A DNA stretch of 62,184 nucleotides from Rickettsiales bacterium. Its GTDB lineage: Bacteria > Pseudomonadota > Alphaproteobacteria > Rickettsiales > UBA1997. Shown in pieces: positions 19,288-28,501 of the stretch. Position 1 is the first letter of the stretch, and the number at the start of each line of letters is the position of its first letter. The DNA lies in assembly GCA_005787525.1 (NCBI GenBank), contig SYAR01000041.1, positions 1 to 62,184 on the forward strand. The letters run 5' to 3'. Position numbers and translations under genes: made by a program. The notes beneath the pieces were generated by a model. That model was not told the DNA's origin, searched no databases, and saw only the letters and a list, made by a program, of their open reading frames with translations.

Positions 19288-19314
19288 AAAAAAAAGGTGG
19301 ACATTTGTCCACCT
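19288..19314 (-). terminator. Rho-independent terminator after rpmG
   Basis: On the minus strand an 8-bp perfect stem AGGTGGAC / GTCCACCT with loop AAAT is followed by a run of T residues. It begins 6 nt after the rpmG stop and ends upstream of glpX, so glpX must have its own promoter or depend on read-through. Confidence 0.9.
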
Positions 19315-19319
19315 AAAAT

Positions 19320-19514
19320 TTAACTAGAGAGCTTTTGCTCTTTGAATTCAACATGTTTACGAACCACAGGATCGTATTTGCTAAAAATCATTTTTTCGGT
19401 TTTTTGCTTAGGATTTCTTCTGGCTAAATAATAGAAACCAGTCCCAGCAGAACTTACCATTTTAAACAAAATCGAATTTCTTTTTGATTTTGAAGCTTTA
19501 GGTTTGCCAGCCAT
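19320..19514 (-). CDS. rpmG: Large ribosomal subunit protein bL33
   Basis: A 64-residue basic ribosomal protein. The segment SAGTGFYYLARRNPK and the ending KYDPVVRKHVEFKE are typical of bL33. There are no CxxC pairs, so it is the zinc-independent form. A TATAAT (minus strand, 19534-19529) and a GAGGTC Shine-Dalgarno-like sequence precede the ATG. A strong terminator follows it, which suggests a single-gene transcript. Confidence 0.94.
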   Translation of the reverse strand: MAGKPKASKSKRNSILFKMVSSAGTGFYYLARRNPKQKTEKMIFSKYDPVVRKHVEFKEQKLSS

Positions 19515-19780
19515 ATTTGACCTCGATAATTATAATTTATTTGATGTTTTGGATTATCATTTTTTAGTTTGATAATTAGCAAAACTATAATCTTAAAAAT
19601 TCATTGTGATTTAAATAAAGTCTCAAGTCAAGGCGTTTTTTAAAATCCAAATTTTGTTTGTTAAAAAAAGTGTTTCAAAAAAATTTTAAGAATTGAATTT
19701 TAATTAAATTGATTGTTTTTTATAAATTTTAGAATTGAATAATTTTCATAAAAATTTAGCAAATACAAAAAAATTCAAAA

Positions 19781-20731
19781 ATGACAAACAAAAATTCTAA
19801 AAAAGCCTTTTCCTTGGTTGAAATTTCAATCGTAATTTTGATTATCGGCTTGTTAATAGCTGGAATTTCAAAGGCCGGCGATATGATATTTGATGTAAGT
19901 TTAAAATCCGCAAGCTCATTAACAAAAGGAGCAAAAGTTGGTCGTATGCCAGGTTTGGCTTTGTGGTTAGAAACTACTAGCAACGAATCAATTCTTGAGA
20001 AAGAAAGATATGATAATACAGATATTTCAATTTGGCGCGATATTAATCCGCAATCATCTTCGAAATTTATTTTTAAAAAAGTTGGAGCGCCAAAATATGT
20101 GGAAAAAGGGCAAAATAATTTACCTGCGGTTGGATCTTTAAGTGGTGATAATTATTTCATACCTTATACTTCAGAAACCAGTACAACTGTTGCCGCTTAT
20201 CAAGCAAATCAAATTTTTTCTTCCGGCACTTTGTTAACAATTTTTATGGTTTTGAAACCTAAGGCAATTGCAGCAGATTTACTTTCTTTTTGCCCATACT
20301 CTACTGGATCAAATTTAGATGCGTGCACTACTTCCGCTAAGTATATTGGTCTGGGTTTAACTGCTAGTGGTAATGTAGTATTTAATACTGTGGGTGGGAC
20401 GGCCGCTGCTGCAGCTACAAGTACAATAACATCCACTAATTCTTATACTCTTAAAAATTTAATTGTAGTTTCTGCCATAAAAGATGCAACGGATAATCTA
20501 AAATTAGCTGTAAATGGAGCAAGTGCGGCTACAGCAGTTGCTAGCACTAATAAATTAATGACTTCTTCTTTTAATGGAACCTTTAGAGTTGGTGGTGTTC
20601 TCGCTACTGACGTTGAGATTTATGAAATTATTGTATTTGCTTCAGCGTTGAGTGATACTGATAGATTAGTTGTTGAGACTTATCTTGGAAAAAAATATAA
20701 TGTTGCAATGACCAAGACTACGACTTTATAA
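19781..20731 (+). CDS. Prepilin-like protein with LamG-like domain, copy 1
   Basis: A 316-residue protein with a type IV prepilin N-terminus: short basic leader, KKA then FSLVEIS (mature residue 1 would be Phe10, with Glu at +5) and a hydrophobic helix to about residue 34. After a linker, GLALWLETT (about 58-66) and ISIWRDINPQ mark the start of a LamG-like jellyroll. The C-terminus DVEIYEIIVFASALSDTDRL followed by VETYLGKKYNV is the usual end of such domains. The middle is rich in Ala, Thr and Ser, unlike the other four copies. It would be processed by a prepilin peptidase (53941-54711) and be displayed on, or anchored at, the cell surface. It stands alone, convergent with recN. Confidence 0.85.
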   Translation: MTNKNSKKAFSLVEISIVILIIGLLIAGISKAGDMIFDVSLKSASSLTKGAKVGRMPGLALWLETTSNESILEKERYDNTDISIWRDINPQSSSKFIFKKVGAPKYVEKGQNNLPAVGSLSGDNYFIPYTSETSTTVAAYQANQIFSSGTLLTIFMVLKPKAIAADLLSFCPYSTGSNLDACTTSAKYIGLGLTASGNVVFNTVGGTAAAAATSTITSTNSYTLKNLIVVSAIKDATDNLKLAVNGASAATAVASTNKLMTSSFNGTFRVGGVLATDVEIYEIIVFASALSDTDRLVVETYLGKKYNVAMTKTTTL

Positions 20732-20790
20732 ATTATTAAATTTATTAATTAAATTTGACTAAAAAATAAAAATCACTTTCAATTAAATAT

Positions 20791-22506
20791 TTATTTTTCT
20801 TCGAGTAATTTTCTGGAGGCGGACATCGCCTCGGGGCTTATTTCCTCGCCCGAAAGCATGCGAGCGATTTCGTTAATTTTTGAATCCTTATCCAAAATTT
20901 CAATTTTAGTTTTTACTTTTCCGCCAATTTCACTTTTACTAATCTTTAAATGCGAATCGGCTTTGGAAGCGATTTGCGGTTGATGAGTGACGACCAAAAT
21001 TTGCGAAGCTTTGGCGAGAGTTCGTAATCTTTTGCCGATAGCGTCTGACGTGCTTCCACTAACTCCCGTGTCAATTTCATCGAAAATTATTGTTGGCACC
21101 GATTTGACATCGATTAGAGCCACTTTTAACGCCAGCATGAATCGCGATAATTCTCCGCCCGAAGCGATTTTGGTAATTTCGTCAAAATTATTTTTATTAA
21201 GCGAAGCCTTGAAAATCGCCTTCTCAAAGCCATTTGGAAAATAATTTTTAGATTGAGAAGAATTTTTCTCATCAGAATTTGATATTTGATTCTCGATAAT
21301 TTCCACCAAGAATTTAGTGCCCGCCATTTTTAAAAATTCAAGCTCATCTTCAACTTTTTTCGCCAATTCGATGGCGGATTTTTTGCGTTTTTTACTTAAA
21401 TCTTGAGCGATTTTTTGATATTTTTCAAAATAGTCTTGACGCTTGATAATTAAGTCTTGCGACAATTTTTCTTCATGATTTAAACTACTAAGTTTTGTTT
21501 GAGAATCTTGAGCTAATTTTTGCAATTCATTGGCGTTGCAATTAAATTTGCGACTCAAATTGCGAATGATAAATAAACGTTCTTCAATTTCATCTTTGGA
21601 ATCTTGCGATGAATTTAATTCTTTGCAAATTTGTTCAAGATTTTTTATCGAATCTTCGATTTCATTAATTTGAATATCGGTTTTTTCGCTTAAAGAGAAA
21701 AAATTTTCGGCTTCACTTTTCAAAAAATTTTCGATCAAATTATGATTTCGTGATAAAACTTTTTGCGATTGAAACAAGCTTGAGCTTGCTTCCGTCAAAG
21801 AATTTTTAATATCGGCAATAAAATTCAAAATTTTTTCTTTGGCAATTAAATGATCTTTTTTTTGCACTAAAATTTGCTCTTCATTTTCAAAAATTTTAGC
21901 GTCGTTAATTTCATTTATCACATGTTCGAGATAATCTTTTTCACGTTCAATCGCCGATTTTTTTTCTTCAAAATCCGCAATTTGATTATCAATTTTTGAG
22001 AGCTCATCATAAATTTTTTTCAAATCTTTATTAAGATTTTGATTGGAAGCGAATTCGTCGAGAATTATCAAGTGATTAGCGGAATTGAGCAGTCCTCGCT
22101 GTTCATGTTGACCATGAATTTCCACCAAACTTTCGCCAATTTTAGCGAGTAAATTTACGCTAATCGGCACGTCATTTACAAAAACTTTACTCGAAATATT
22201 TTCGGAAAGTGTGCGTCGGATAATGAGTTGATGCGGATTTTGAGAATTACTAATTTCATTTGAGACTAAAATTTCTTGGCATTGCGGATTTGAAGAAATA
22301 TCAAATTCGGCGATAACGTTCGATTTATTATCATGGCTTCCAATTAGGCGACTGTTGGATCGAAAGCCGATCGCCAAACCAAGAGCATCGAGTAAAATTG
22401 ATTTGCCCGAGCCCGTTTCGCCCGACAAAATGCACAAGCCTTTTTCGAATTCAATTTCCGCTTTGTCAATCAAAACAATGTTGTTGATAATTAGTGATTT
22501 TAGCAC
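20791..22506 (-). CDS. recN: DNA repair protein RecN
   Basis: A 571-residue SMC-like ATPase that acts in double-strand break repair. Walker A is GETGSGKS (residues 29-36). Long coiled-coil arms fill about 150-360. The ABC signature region KIASGGELSRFMLALK, the Walker B IIFDEIDTGVSG and the H-loop VVTHQPQIASKAD are all visible. The length is normal. It is divergent from the HIT gene and converges with prepilin copy 1. Confidence 0.96.
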   Translation of the reverse strand: MLKSLIINNIVLIDKAEIEFEKGLCILSGETGSGKSILLDALGLAIGFRSNSRLIGSHDNKSNVIAEFDISSNPQCQEILVSNEISNSQNPHQLIIRRTLSENISSKVFVNDVPISVNLLAKIGESLVEIHGQHEQRGLLNSANHLIILDEFASNQNLNKDLKKIYDELSKIDNQIADFEEKKSAIEREKDYLEHVINEINDAKIFENEEQILVQKKDHLIAKEKILNFIADIKNSLTEASSSLFQSQKVLSRNHNLIENFLKSEAENFFSLSEKTDIQINEIEDSIKNLEQICKELNSSQDSKDEIEERLFIIRNLSRKFNCNANELQKLAQDSQTKLSSLNHEEKLSQDLIIKRQDYFEKYQKIAQDLSKKRKKSAIELAKKVEDELEFLKMAGTKFLVEIIENQISNSDEKNSSQSKNYFPNGFEKAIFKASLNKNNFDEITKIASGGELSRFMLALKVALIDVKSVPTIIFDEIDTGVSGSTSDAIGKRLRTLAKASQILVVTHQPQIASKADSHLKISKSEIGGKVKTKIEILDKDSKINEIARMLSGEEISPEAMSASRKLLEEK

Positions 22507-22572
22507 TTCAAAAAAAATATAATTGATATAAAGTGTGATTCTATTTATAAAATTAAATTCTCAAACAAATTT

Positions 22573-22995
22573 ATGTTTATTTTGGATAAAAAATTACAAC
22601 AAGATAGTTTTTTTATTGGCGATCTTGAATTATGTAAAGTTCTTTTAATGAATGATGCCAATTACCCTTGGCTAATTTTGGTTCCGAGGCAAAATAATTT
22701 AAAAGATATTGTTGATCTTAGTTTTGACGATCAAATTATTTTGTTAAAAGAAATTAATTTTGTGGCGGAAATTTTAAAAAAAGAATTTGAATGCGATAAA
22801 TTAAATATCGCTAATTTGGGCAATGTCGTTTCGCAACTTCATATTCATGTAATCGCTCGAAAAAAAAATGACGCAACATTCCCAAAACCTGTGTGGGGCA
22901 ATGCTCCCGCCGTTGAATATTGTGGCAATAATTTAACTAAAACTTTAGAAAAAATTCAAAAATATTTTAACAATGTCGACAGAAAATCAACTTAA
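22573..22995 (+). CDS. HIT-family protein (histidine triad hydrolase)
   Basis: A 140-residue HIT-fold protein with ANYPWLILVPRQN (about residues 30-42) and the active-site strand NVVSQLHIHVIARKKNDA, followed by PKPVWG. The first histidine of the HxHxHxx motif is a glutamine, as usual in this proteobacterial subgroup annotated as diadenosine tetraphosphate hydrolase-like. The central histidine is kept. The gene overlaps sdhE by 23 nt, so the two are translated together. The natural substrate is not evident. Confidence 0.88.
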   Translation: MFILDKKLQQDSFFIGDLELCKVLLMNDANYPWLILVPRQNNLKDIVDLSFDDQIILLKEINFVAEILKKEFECDKLNIANLGNVVSQLHIHVIARKKNDATFPKPVWGNAPAVEYCGNNLTKTLEKIQKYFNNVDRKST

Positions 22996-23227
22996 AAAAA
23001 TTATTTATCGGGCAGTCCATCGCGGTTGCAAAGAAACCGATTTTTTACTTGGCGATTTTTTTGTCGCCAATAAAGAAAGCCTCTCCGAGCTTGGATTAGA
23101 GCTGTGCGAGAAATTTTTAGATGAAGATGATATGTTGATTTATGATTGGATTTTAGAAAAAATTCCTCACGATGAAATCTATAAAAATTTAATTGAAAAA
23201 ATTCGCAAATTTCACGGATTAAGTTGA
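22973..23227 (+). CDS. sdhE: FAD assembly factor SdhE (succinate dehydrogenase assembly factor 2)
   Basis: An 84-residue small helical protein that promotes covalent attachment of FAD to the succinate dehydrogenase flavoprotein. The key RGxxE motif appears as HRGCKETDFLLG (about residues 16-27). The rest follows the family pattern with DEDDMLIYDWI and a C-terminal helix. Its start lies inside the HIT gene (23-nt overlap). Succinate dehydrogenase genes are not in this window. Confidence 0.92.
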   Translation: MSTENQLKKIIYRAVHRGCKETDFLLGDFFVANKESLSELGLELCEKFLDEDDMLIYDWILEKIPHDEIYKNLIEKIRKFHGLS

Positions 23228-23240
23228 GATTTTTATGGCT

Positions 23241-23310
23241 TTATAAAATGTAGGTTTGTAAGGGGCGGAGTTAGGGCCCTTAGGCTTACCGTTTCTTATA
23301 ATTTGAAGCG
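23241..23310. repeat. Intergenic repeat family A, diverged single copy
   Basis: Positions 23241-23262 match 28373-28394 in 21 of 22 bases (TTATAAA, then R, then TGTAGGTTTGTAAG). The following 50 bases align loosely with the second tandem unit at 28391-28456 (GGGCGGAGTTAG and TTATAATTTGAAGCGACG against GGGGGGAGCTAG and TTATAAAATGAAGTGGCG). It contains the palindrome AGGGCCCT. It fills the space between the convergent sdhE and dprA. Confidence 0.6.
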
Positions 23311-23320
23311 ACGAAAGTGC

Positions 23321-24457
23321 TTAACCTTCCATCAATTTAACAATTTTACCATAATTAACCGCAACTTTATTATCGATTTCAAGTTCCATAACAGCAGTGT
23401 TAAAGAGGTTTATTGGAATTTGTAATTCTGAAATTAATGAATCAATATTAGTTGGTTCCGAATTAAGATTTTGTAAAATTTCTTCTTGAGCTCCAAAAAC
23501 TTGATCATTGGAAAAATTATACTCTTTTTTTATTTGAGAAATTTGAGCAGTTTTTTTAACATAATAGTTTTTTTTAGTCGTAGCATTTAAAACATCTTCG
23601 ACTTCGGTGATAATATTGGCGCCATCTTTAATGAGGCGATTGGTGCCCTGACATCTAGGGTCGAAAGGCGATCCGGGAACGGCAAAAACTTCGCGATTTT
23701 GCTCTAAAGCAAATCTTGCGGTTGCCAAGCTTCCAGATTTAAGACCAGCTTCAATCACAACTGTTGCCACCGCCAAGCCTGAAATTAAACGATTGCGTTG
23801 AATGAAGCTCGAGCTTTTTGGAGTAAAGCCAAAAGGCATTTCGCTTAAAATTACGCCACATTCAGAAATTTGTTGATAAAGTTTATTATTTTCTTGCGGA
23901 TAAATATTAATAATTCCTCCCGCCAAAACTGCAATGGTGCCACTTAAAATTGAAGCTTCATGAACGGCGGTATCAACTCCACGAGCCATTCCAGAAACGC
24001 TTACCACTGAACTTTGTCCGAGCAAAAGAGTAAATTTTTTGGCATAAAGAAGAGCGTTAAAGGAGGCATTTCTTGGTCCGACCACGGCAATTTTTTCTTG
24101 AGATAATAATTCGAGATCGCCTTTAACCGTGATTAAAGGTGGGGCATCGGGAATTTCACGAAGTAATTGTGGATATTGAGGATCGCTAAAAGTTAAAATT
24201 TTGGCACCAAAATTTTCATTTTTTTCAAACTCTTCTTCCGCCACTGAACGATCACATAATTTTATTTTATTTGGATTTGGTGATAATTTTAAAAATTCAT
24301 CGAAATTTAACAAGGCAGTTTCAACCGATCCAAAATGTTCGAGAATTTTGAAAAAAGTAATTGGGCCAACATTGTCGCTTCGACAGAGCTGGAGCCAGTC
24401 GATGACATCTTTTTTTGAAGTTGGTTGATTTTGAAGGATTTTAGATTTTATACTCAT
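23321..24457 (-). CDS. dprA: DNA-processing protein DprA
   Basis: A 378-residue protein that binds incoming single-stranded DNA and loads RecA during natural transformation. The Rossmann-like core shows VVGPRNASFNALLYAKKF (about 125-142), SGMARGVDTAVHEAS, LAGGIINIYP, FIQRNRLISGLA and FAVPGSPFDPRCQGTNRLI. An N-terminal SAM-like region (about 15-60) and a C-terminal winged-helix-like region (about 305-375) flank it, as in full-length DprA. Together with comEC it suggests that this lineage can take up or process foreign DNA. Confidence 0.95.
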   Translation of the reverse strand: MSIKSKILQNQPTSKKDVIDWLQLCRSDNVGPITFFKILEHFGSVETALLNFDEFLKLSPNPNKIKLCDRSVAEEEFEKNENFGAKILTFSDPQYPQLLREIPDAPPLITVKGDLELLSQEKIAVVGPRNASFNALLYAKKFTLLLGQSSVVSVSGMARGVDTAVHEASILSGTIAVLAGGIINIYPQENNKLYQQISECGVILSEMPFGFTPKSSSFIQRNRLISGLAVATVVIEAGLKSGSLATARFALEQNREVFAVPGSPFDPRCQGTNRLIKDGANIITEVEDVLNATTKKNYYVKKTAQISQIKKEYNFSNDQVFGAQEEILQNLNSEPTNIDSLISELQIPINLFNTAVMELEIDNKVAVNYGKIVKLMEG

Positions 24458-24594
24458 GGTGCTTAGGTTTTATTTATTGATGAAAATTAATTTATTAAAA
24501 ATTAAGAAAAATATCTAGCAACAATTATTTTATTAAAAAATTATTTTACAAGATTTTTTTTAAAAATTAAAAAAAATAATTTTATTATAAGCGT

Positions 24595-25362
24595 TTAATG
24601 TTTAATGCGATAGCCAATTTTAAGCATGCGGTAAATAATGATTCCGAGAATTAAATTGATGATTAAAATATAAATTGTGCCAATCATTAAATTGCCGTCA
24701 TTATGTCCCGTGATGCCATATCTAAAGCCATCAATCATATAAAAAAACGGATTAAAATGCGAAACGGTTTTCCAAAATTCAGGCAAAGCATTGGTCGAAT
24801 AAAAAGTGCCCGAAAGAAAGGTGAGGGGAGTGATAACATAACTTGTCATCGCCGACATTTGATCAAAAGTATCGGAAAGAACACCGCATAAGACGCCTAG
24901 AAGCCCTAGCAACATACAGCCCAGAAATAAATAGAAAAAAGCGATAAAAAAATTATAAAAACCAAGTGGAACAAAAATTAAAATCGTTAAATAAGCCACA
25001 ATTCCAACGCAAATTCCGCGAATAATGGCGCCCAATGTGAAGGCGAAAAGTAGTTCAAAAGCGCCGAGTGGAGGGATTAAATAATCAACAATGTGTCCCA
25101 TCACTTTACCCATTACGAAAGATGAGGATGAATTGGCGAAAGAGTTTTGAATTGACGCCATCATGATTAAACCAGCTGACATAAAAATGGCAAAGTCAAC
25201 GCCCTCAATGGTTTGAATGTGAGATCCCACCGACAAATTAAAAACCGCCAAAAATAAAATAATATTGACGACGGGAGAAAATAAAGTTTGGTGATAAACT
25301 TTTAGAAAACGATAAACTTCTTTTTTGAGCAAAGTAAAAGCTCCAAACCAATTTGTTGACAT
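24595..25362 (-). CDS. ABC-2 type transporter permease (YadH-like)
   Basis: A 255-residue inner-membrane protein with six predicted spans and the ABC-2 permease pattern: an amphipathic N-terminal helix (TLLKKEVYRFLKVYHQTLFS), NSFANSSSSFVMGKVMGHIV, and a C-terminal TPLTFLSGTFYSTNALPEFW segment followed by NPFFYMIDGFRYG, which is characteristic of the YadH/NodJ-like group. The partner ATPase is not adjacent. The substrate is unknown; relatives export lipids, polysaccharides or drugs. It is divergent from pheS across 51 nt. Confidence 0.87.
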   Translation of the reverse strand: MSTNWFGAFTLLKKEVYRFLKVYHQTLFSPVVNIILFLAVFNLSVGSHIQTIEGVDFAIFMSAGLIMMASIQNSFANSSSSFVMGKVMGHIVDYLIPPLGAFELLFAFTLGAIIRGICVGIVAYLTILIFVPLGFYNFFIAFFYLFLGCMLLGLLGVLCGVLSDTFDQMSAMTSYVITPLTFLSGTFYSTNALPEFWKTVSHFNPFFYMIDGFRYGITGHNDGNLMIGTIYILIINLILGIIIYRMLKIGYRIKH

Positions 25363-25413
25363 AAAAATAATTTTAGTGTTTGATTTACGAAAATAAAAAA
25401 TAATCCCTTACAT

Positions 25414-26448
25414 ATGAGTTTAGAAAATATTTTATCTGATTTCAATTCGCAATTTGAAAATGTTGAAAATAAATCGCAAATCGATGATTTGCGCGTTAAT
25501 TTTCTTGGCAAGAAATCGGCATTGAATGATTTATTTGGTCAATTAAAAAATTTAACGGCGGAGGAAAAAAAAGCTTTCGGCGCTAAAATTAATGACATTC
25601 GCAATTTTATTTCGCAAAAAATTGACGACAAAAAAAATTATTTTGAAATTTTAGAATTAAATCAAAAATTAAGTGGTGAAAAAATTGATATTTCGGCACC
25701 GGTGCGTCAAGAAAATCAAGGCTCTATTCATCCAATAAATAAAGTAATGTTTGAGATTGAGCAAATTTTTTCACGTCTCGGATTTGAGTTTGCCAGCGGT
25801 CCTGAAATCGAAGATGATTTTCATAATTTCACGGCGTTGAATATGCCAAAAGACCATCCAGCACGCCAAATGCAAGATACTTTTTATCTACAAAATTCTG
25901 AATTATTATTGCGAACGCACACTTCCAACACGCAAATACGTAAGATGCTAAACACCAAGCCTCCGTTAAAAGTTTGTGCTTTGGGACGAGTTTTTCGTCG
26001 CGATTCTGATCAAACGCATACGCCGATGTTCCATCAATTTGAAGGCTTTGTCGTTGATAAAAATGTTAATATGGGGCATCTAAAAGCAACGTTGGAAAAT
26101 TTTTTAGAAGAATTTTTTGAAGTAAAAAATTTAGAATTACGTTTGCGTCCAAGTTTCTTTCCCTTTACAGAGCCTTCAGCAGAAGTCGATATCAATTATT
26201 CGATTGAAAATGGCAAAATCAAAATTGGCAAGGGCGATAAATTTATGGAAATTTTGGGTTGTGGCATGATTAATCGCAAGGTTTTACAAAATTGTCAAAT
26301 CAATCCCGATGAGTTTCAAGGCTTTGCTTTTGGCATTGGCATTGAACGCCTCGCCATGCTTAAATACGGTATCACCGACCTTAGAATGTTTTTTGAAAAT
26401 GATGTAAGATTTTTACAACATTTTAATTTTAAAACCAAAGAATTTTAA
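25414..26448 (+). CDS. pheS: Phenylalanine--tRNA ligase alpha subunit
   Basis: A 344-residue class II synthetase subunit. The N-terminal coiled coil (about 1-90) is followed by the catalytic core: [19 protein letters not shown], motif 2 with [20 protein letters not shown], and motif 3 with [18 protein letters not shown]. The length is typical. The beta subunit pheT, normally directly downstream, is absent: ilvD follows after 5 nt instead, so the pheST operon has been split. Confidence 0.97.
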   Translation: MSLENILSDFNSQFENVENKSQIDDLRVNFLGKKSALNDLFGQLKNLTAEEKKAFGAKINDIRNFISQKIDDKKNYFEILELNQKLSGEKIDISAPVRQENQGSIHPINKVMFEIEQIFSRLGFEFASGPEIEDDFHNFTALNMPKDHPARQMQDTFYLQNSELLLRTHTSNTQIRKMLNTKPPLKVCALGRVFRRDSDQTHTPMFHQFEGFVVDKNVNMGHLKATLENFLEEFFEVKNLELRLRPSFFPFTEPSAEVDINYSIENGKIKIGKGDKFMEILGCGMINRKVLQNCQINPDEFQGFAFGIGIERLAMLKYGITDLRMFFENDVRFLQHFNFKTKEF

Positions 26449-26453
26449 TTAAT

Positions 26454-28202
26454 ATGACCAAAAAATTTGATAAATCAAAATTGCCTTCACGCTACGTAAC
26501 CAGCTCTCACGGCTGTGAAGGACGCAAAACTATGCTTTACAATATTAAAACCGATTTATATCCCGATGGTTTAAGCGAAGAAGATATTCAAAAGCCTTTC
26601 GTTGGCGTTGTAAGTGCGTGGAACGAAGCGGCGCCTTGCAATATTGCGCTTTCGCGTCAAGCCCAACCCGCCAAAAAAGGCGTAAAAGATTTTGGTGGCA
26701 CGCCTCGTGAATTTACAACCATAACGGTTACCGATGGCATTGCCAATGGACATCAAGGCATGAAATCATCTTTAGTTTCGCGTGAAGTTATTGCCGATTC
26801 AATCGAATTAACGGTGCGTGGTCATTGCTACGACGCCTTGGTGGGCTTGGCTGGATGCGATAAATCTTTACCGGGAATGATGATGGCGATGTGTCGTCTC
26901 AATATCCCTTCGGTCTTTATGTATGGCGGTTCGATCTTACCAGGGAAATTTAAAGGCAAAGATGTCACAATCGTCGATGTCTTTGAGGCTGTAGGTCAAA
27001 GAGATGCTGGCAAAATGTCGGAAGAAGATTTAGCTCAATTAACCAAAGTCGCTTGTCCTTCGGCTGGAGCATGCGGAGGGCAGTTTACCGCCAACACTAT
27101 GGCGTGCGTTTCCGAGGCAATCGGTTTGGCTTTACCTGGGTCATCAGGTGCTCCCGCGCCTTATGAATCAAGGGACGAATATTCTTATCACTCGGGCAGG
27201 GCGGTGATGAATTTAATTGAACTTGGCATTAAATCACGTGATATTGTTACGCGCAAAGCTTTAGAAAATGCCGCGACAATTGTGGCGGCAACAGGTGGTT
27301 CGACCAACGCAGTGTTGCATTTGCCGGCGATCGCCAATGAATGCGGAATCGATTTTGATATTTTTGAAATTGCTAAAATTTTTAAAAAAACTCCTTACAT
27401 CGCCGATATGAAACCGGGTGGAAAATATGTCGCCAAAGATTTACATGAAGCGGGCGGGGTGCAAATGATTTTGAAAATTTTGCTCGATGCCGGCTTTATC
27501 CACGGCGATTGCTTGACCGTCACCGGCAAAACTATGGCGGAAAATTTACGCGACATAAAATTTAACACCGAGCAAGATGTGGTTTATTTGCCAAGTAAAC
27601 CACTATCACCGACCGGCGGAGTTGTTGTGCTTAAAGGCAATTTAGCCAGCGATGGCGCCGTCGTCAAAGTGGCGGGAATGCAAGATGATGATTTAGTTTT
27701 TATCGGCAATGCCCGTTGTTTTGATTCGGAAGAAGAGTGCTTCAAAGCAGTTGAGCGTAAGGATTATCACGAAGGCGATGTTTTAGTAATTCGCTATGAA
27801 GGTCCAAAAGGTGGCCCGGGAATGCGTGAAATGTTGGCGACAACGGCGGCGATTTACGGGCAGGGCATGGGGAGCAAAGTTGCCTTGATTACCGATGGTA
27901 GATTTTCAGGCGGAACAAGAGGATTTTGTGTTGGGCATGTTAGCCCCGAAGCATCGGTTGGAGGCGTTATCGCACTCTTAAAAGATGGTGATAAAATTAA
28001 AATCGACGCCCAAAATGGCTCGATCGATGTTTTAATTTCCGATGAAGAAATTGCCAATCGTCGCAAATTATGGCAACCGAGAATTAATGATTACACTGCG
28101 GGAGCATTGTGGAAATACAGTCAAACTGTAGGCTCCCCGCGCTATGGTGCCGTTACTCATGGCGGTGCTAAAGTCGAAAAAATTTCGTATGATAAGATAT
28201 GA
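26454..28202 (+). CDS. ilvD: Dihydroxy-acid dehydratase
   Basis: A 582-residue iron-sulfur enzyme that makes the 2-oxo acid precursors of valine and isoleucine. It contains [20 protein letters not shown] (Cys ligand in AGCDKS), [19 protein letters not shown] (second Cys region), and the C-terminal [20 protein letters not shown] followed by SPEA. The length fits the IlvD/Edd family. It is read with pheS (5-nt gap) and completes, with ilvB and ilvH, most of the branched-chain pathway seen here. ilvC and ilvE are not in the window. Confidence 0.96.
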   Translation: MTKKFDKSKLPSRYVTSSHGCEGRKTMLYNIKTDLYPDGLSEEDIQKPFVGVVSAWNEAAPCNIALSRQAQPAKKGVKDFGGTPREFTTITVTDGIANGHQGMKSSLVSREVIADSIELTVRGHCYDALVGLAGCDKSLPGMMMAMCRLNIPSVFMYGGSILPGKFKGKDVTIVDVFEAVGQRDAGKMSEEDLAQLTKVACPSAGACGGQFTANTMACVSEAIGLALPGSSGAPAPYESRDEYSYHSGRAVMNLIELGIKSRDIVTRKALENAATIVAATGGSTNAVLHLPAIANECGIDFDIFEIAKIFKKTPYIADMKPGGKYVAKDLHEAGGVQMILKILLDAGFIHGDCLTVTGKTMAENLRDIKFNTEQDVVYLPSKPLSPTGGVVVLKGNLASDGAVVKVAGMQDDDLVFIGNARCFDSEEECFKAVERKDYHEGDVLVIRYEGPKGGPGMREMLATTAAIYGQGMGSKVALITDGRFSGGTRGFCVGHVSPEASVGGVIALLKDGDKIKIDAQNGSIDVLISDEEIANRRKLWQPRINDYTAGALWKYSQTVGSPRYGAVTHGGAKVEKISYDKI

Positions 28203-28325
28203 TTTTTGACATTTTAAATTAATTAAAAATGAGCGAGAAAAAAAATCGGAATATAGACACAATCTATCATCAACTCTCTCACAAGTTCGAAGCCTTTTAA
28301 GAGTTTGTAGAAATTTGTGGTGGTA

Positions 28326-28456
28326 TAAGCCCTCAAGGGGGGAGCTACAGCCCGTTGATGTTGCGAGTGTTATTATAAAGTGTAGGTTTGTAAGCCCTCA
28401 AGGGGGGGAGCTAGATCCTGTTGGCTTTGCGAGTGTTTTTATAAAATGAAGTGGCG
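28326..28456. repeat. Intergenic repeat family A, two tandem units of about 65 bp
   Basis: Unit 1 (28326-28390) and unit 2 (28391-28456) both begin TAAGCCCTCAAGGGGGG and share GAGCTA, TGCGAGTGTT and TTATAAA. A partial unit precedes them at about 28303-28325. A related diverged copy lies at 23241-23310. CCCT/GGGG can pair across CAA to make a small hairpin. The region lies downstream of ilvD and of the convergent gene at 28502-29716. The rest of 28203-28325 holds only a 23-codon ORF (28229-28300), which I do not consider a gene. Confidence 0.8.
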
Positions 28457-28501
28457 TAATTCATCAAGAAGGAAAATTTAGAGTTCGCTGAAATGGCGAA
28501 T

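Noticed and set aside
28229..28300. 23-codon ORF downstream of ilvD
   Set aside because: Too short, no conserved features, lies in the repeat-containing spacer.
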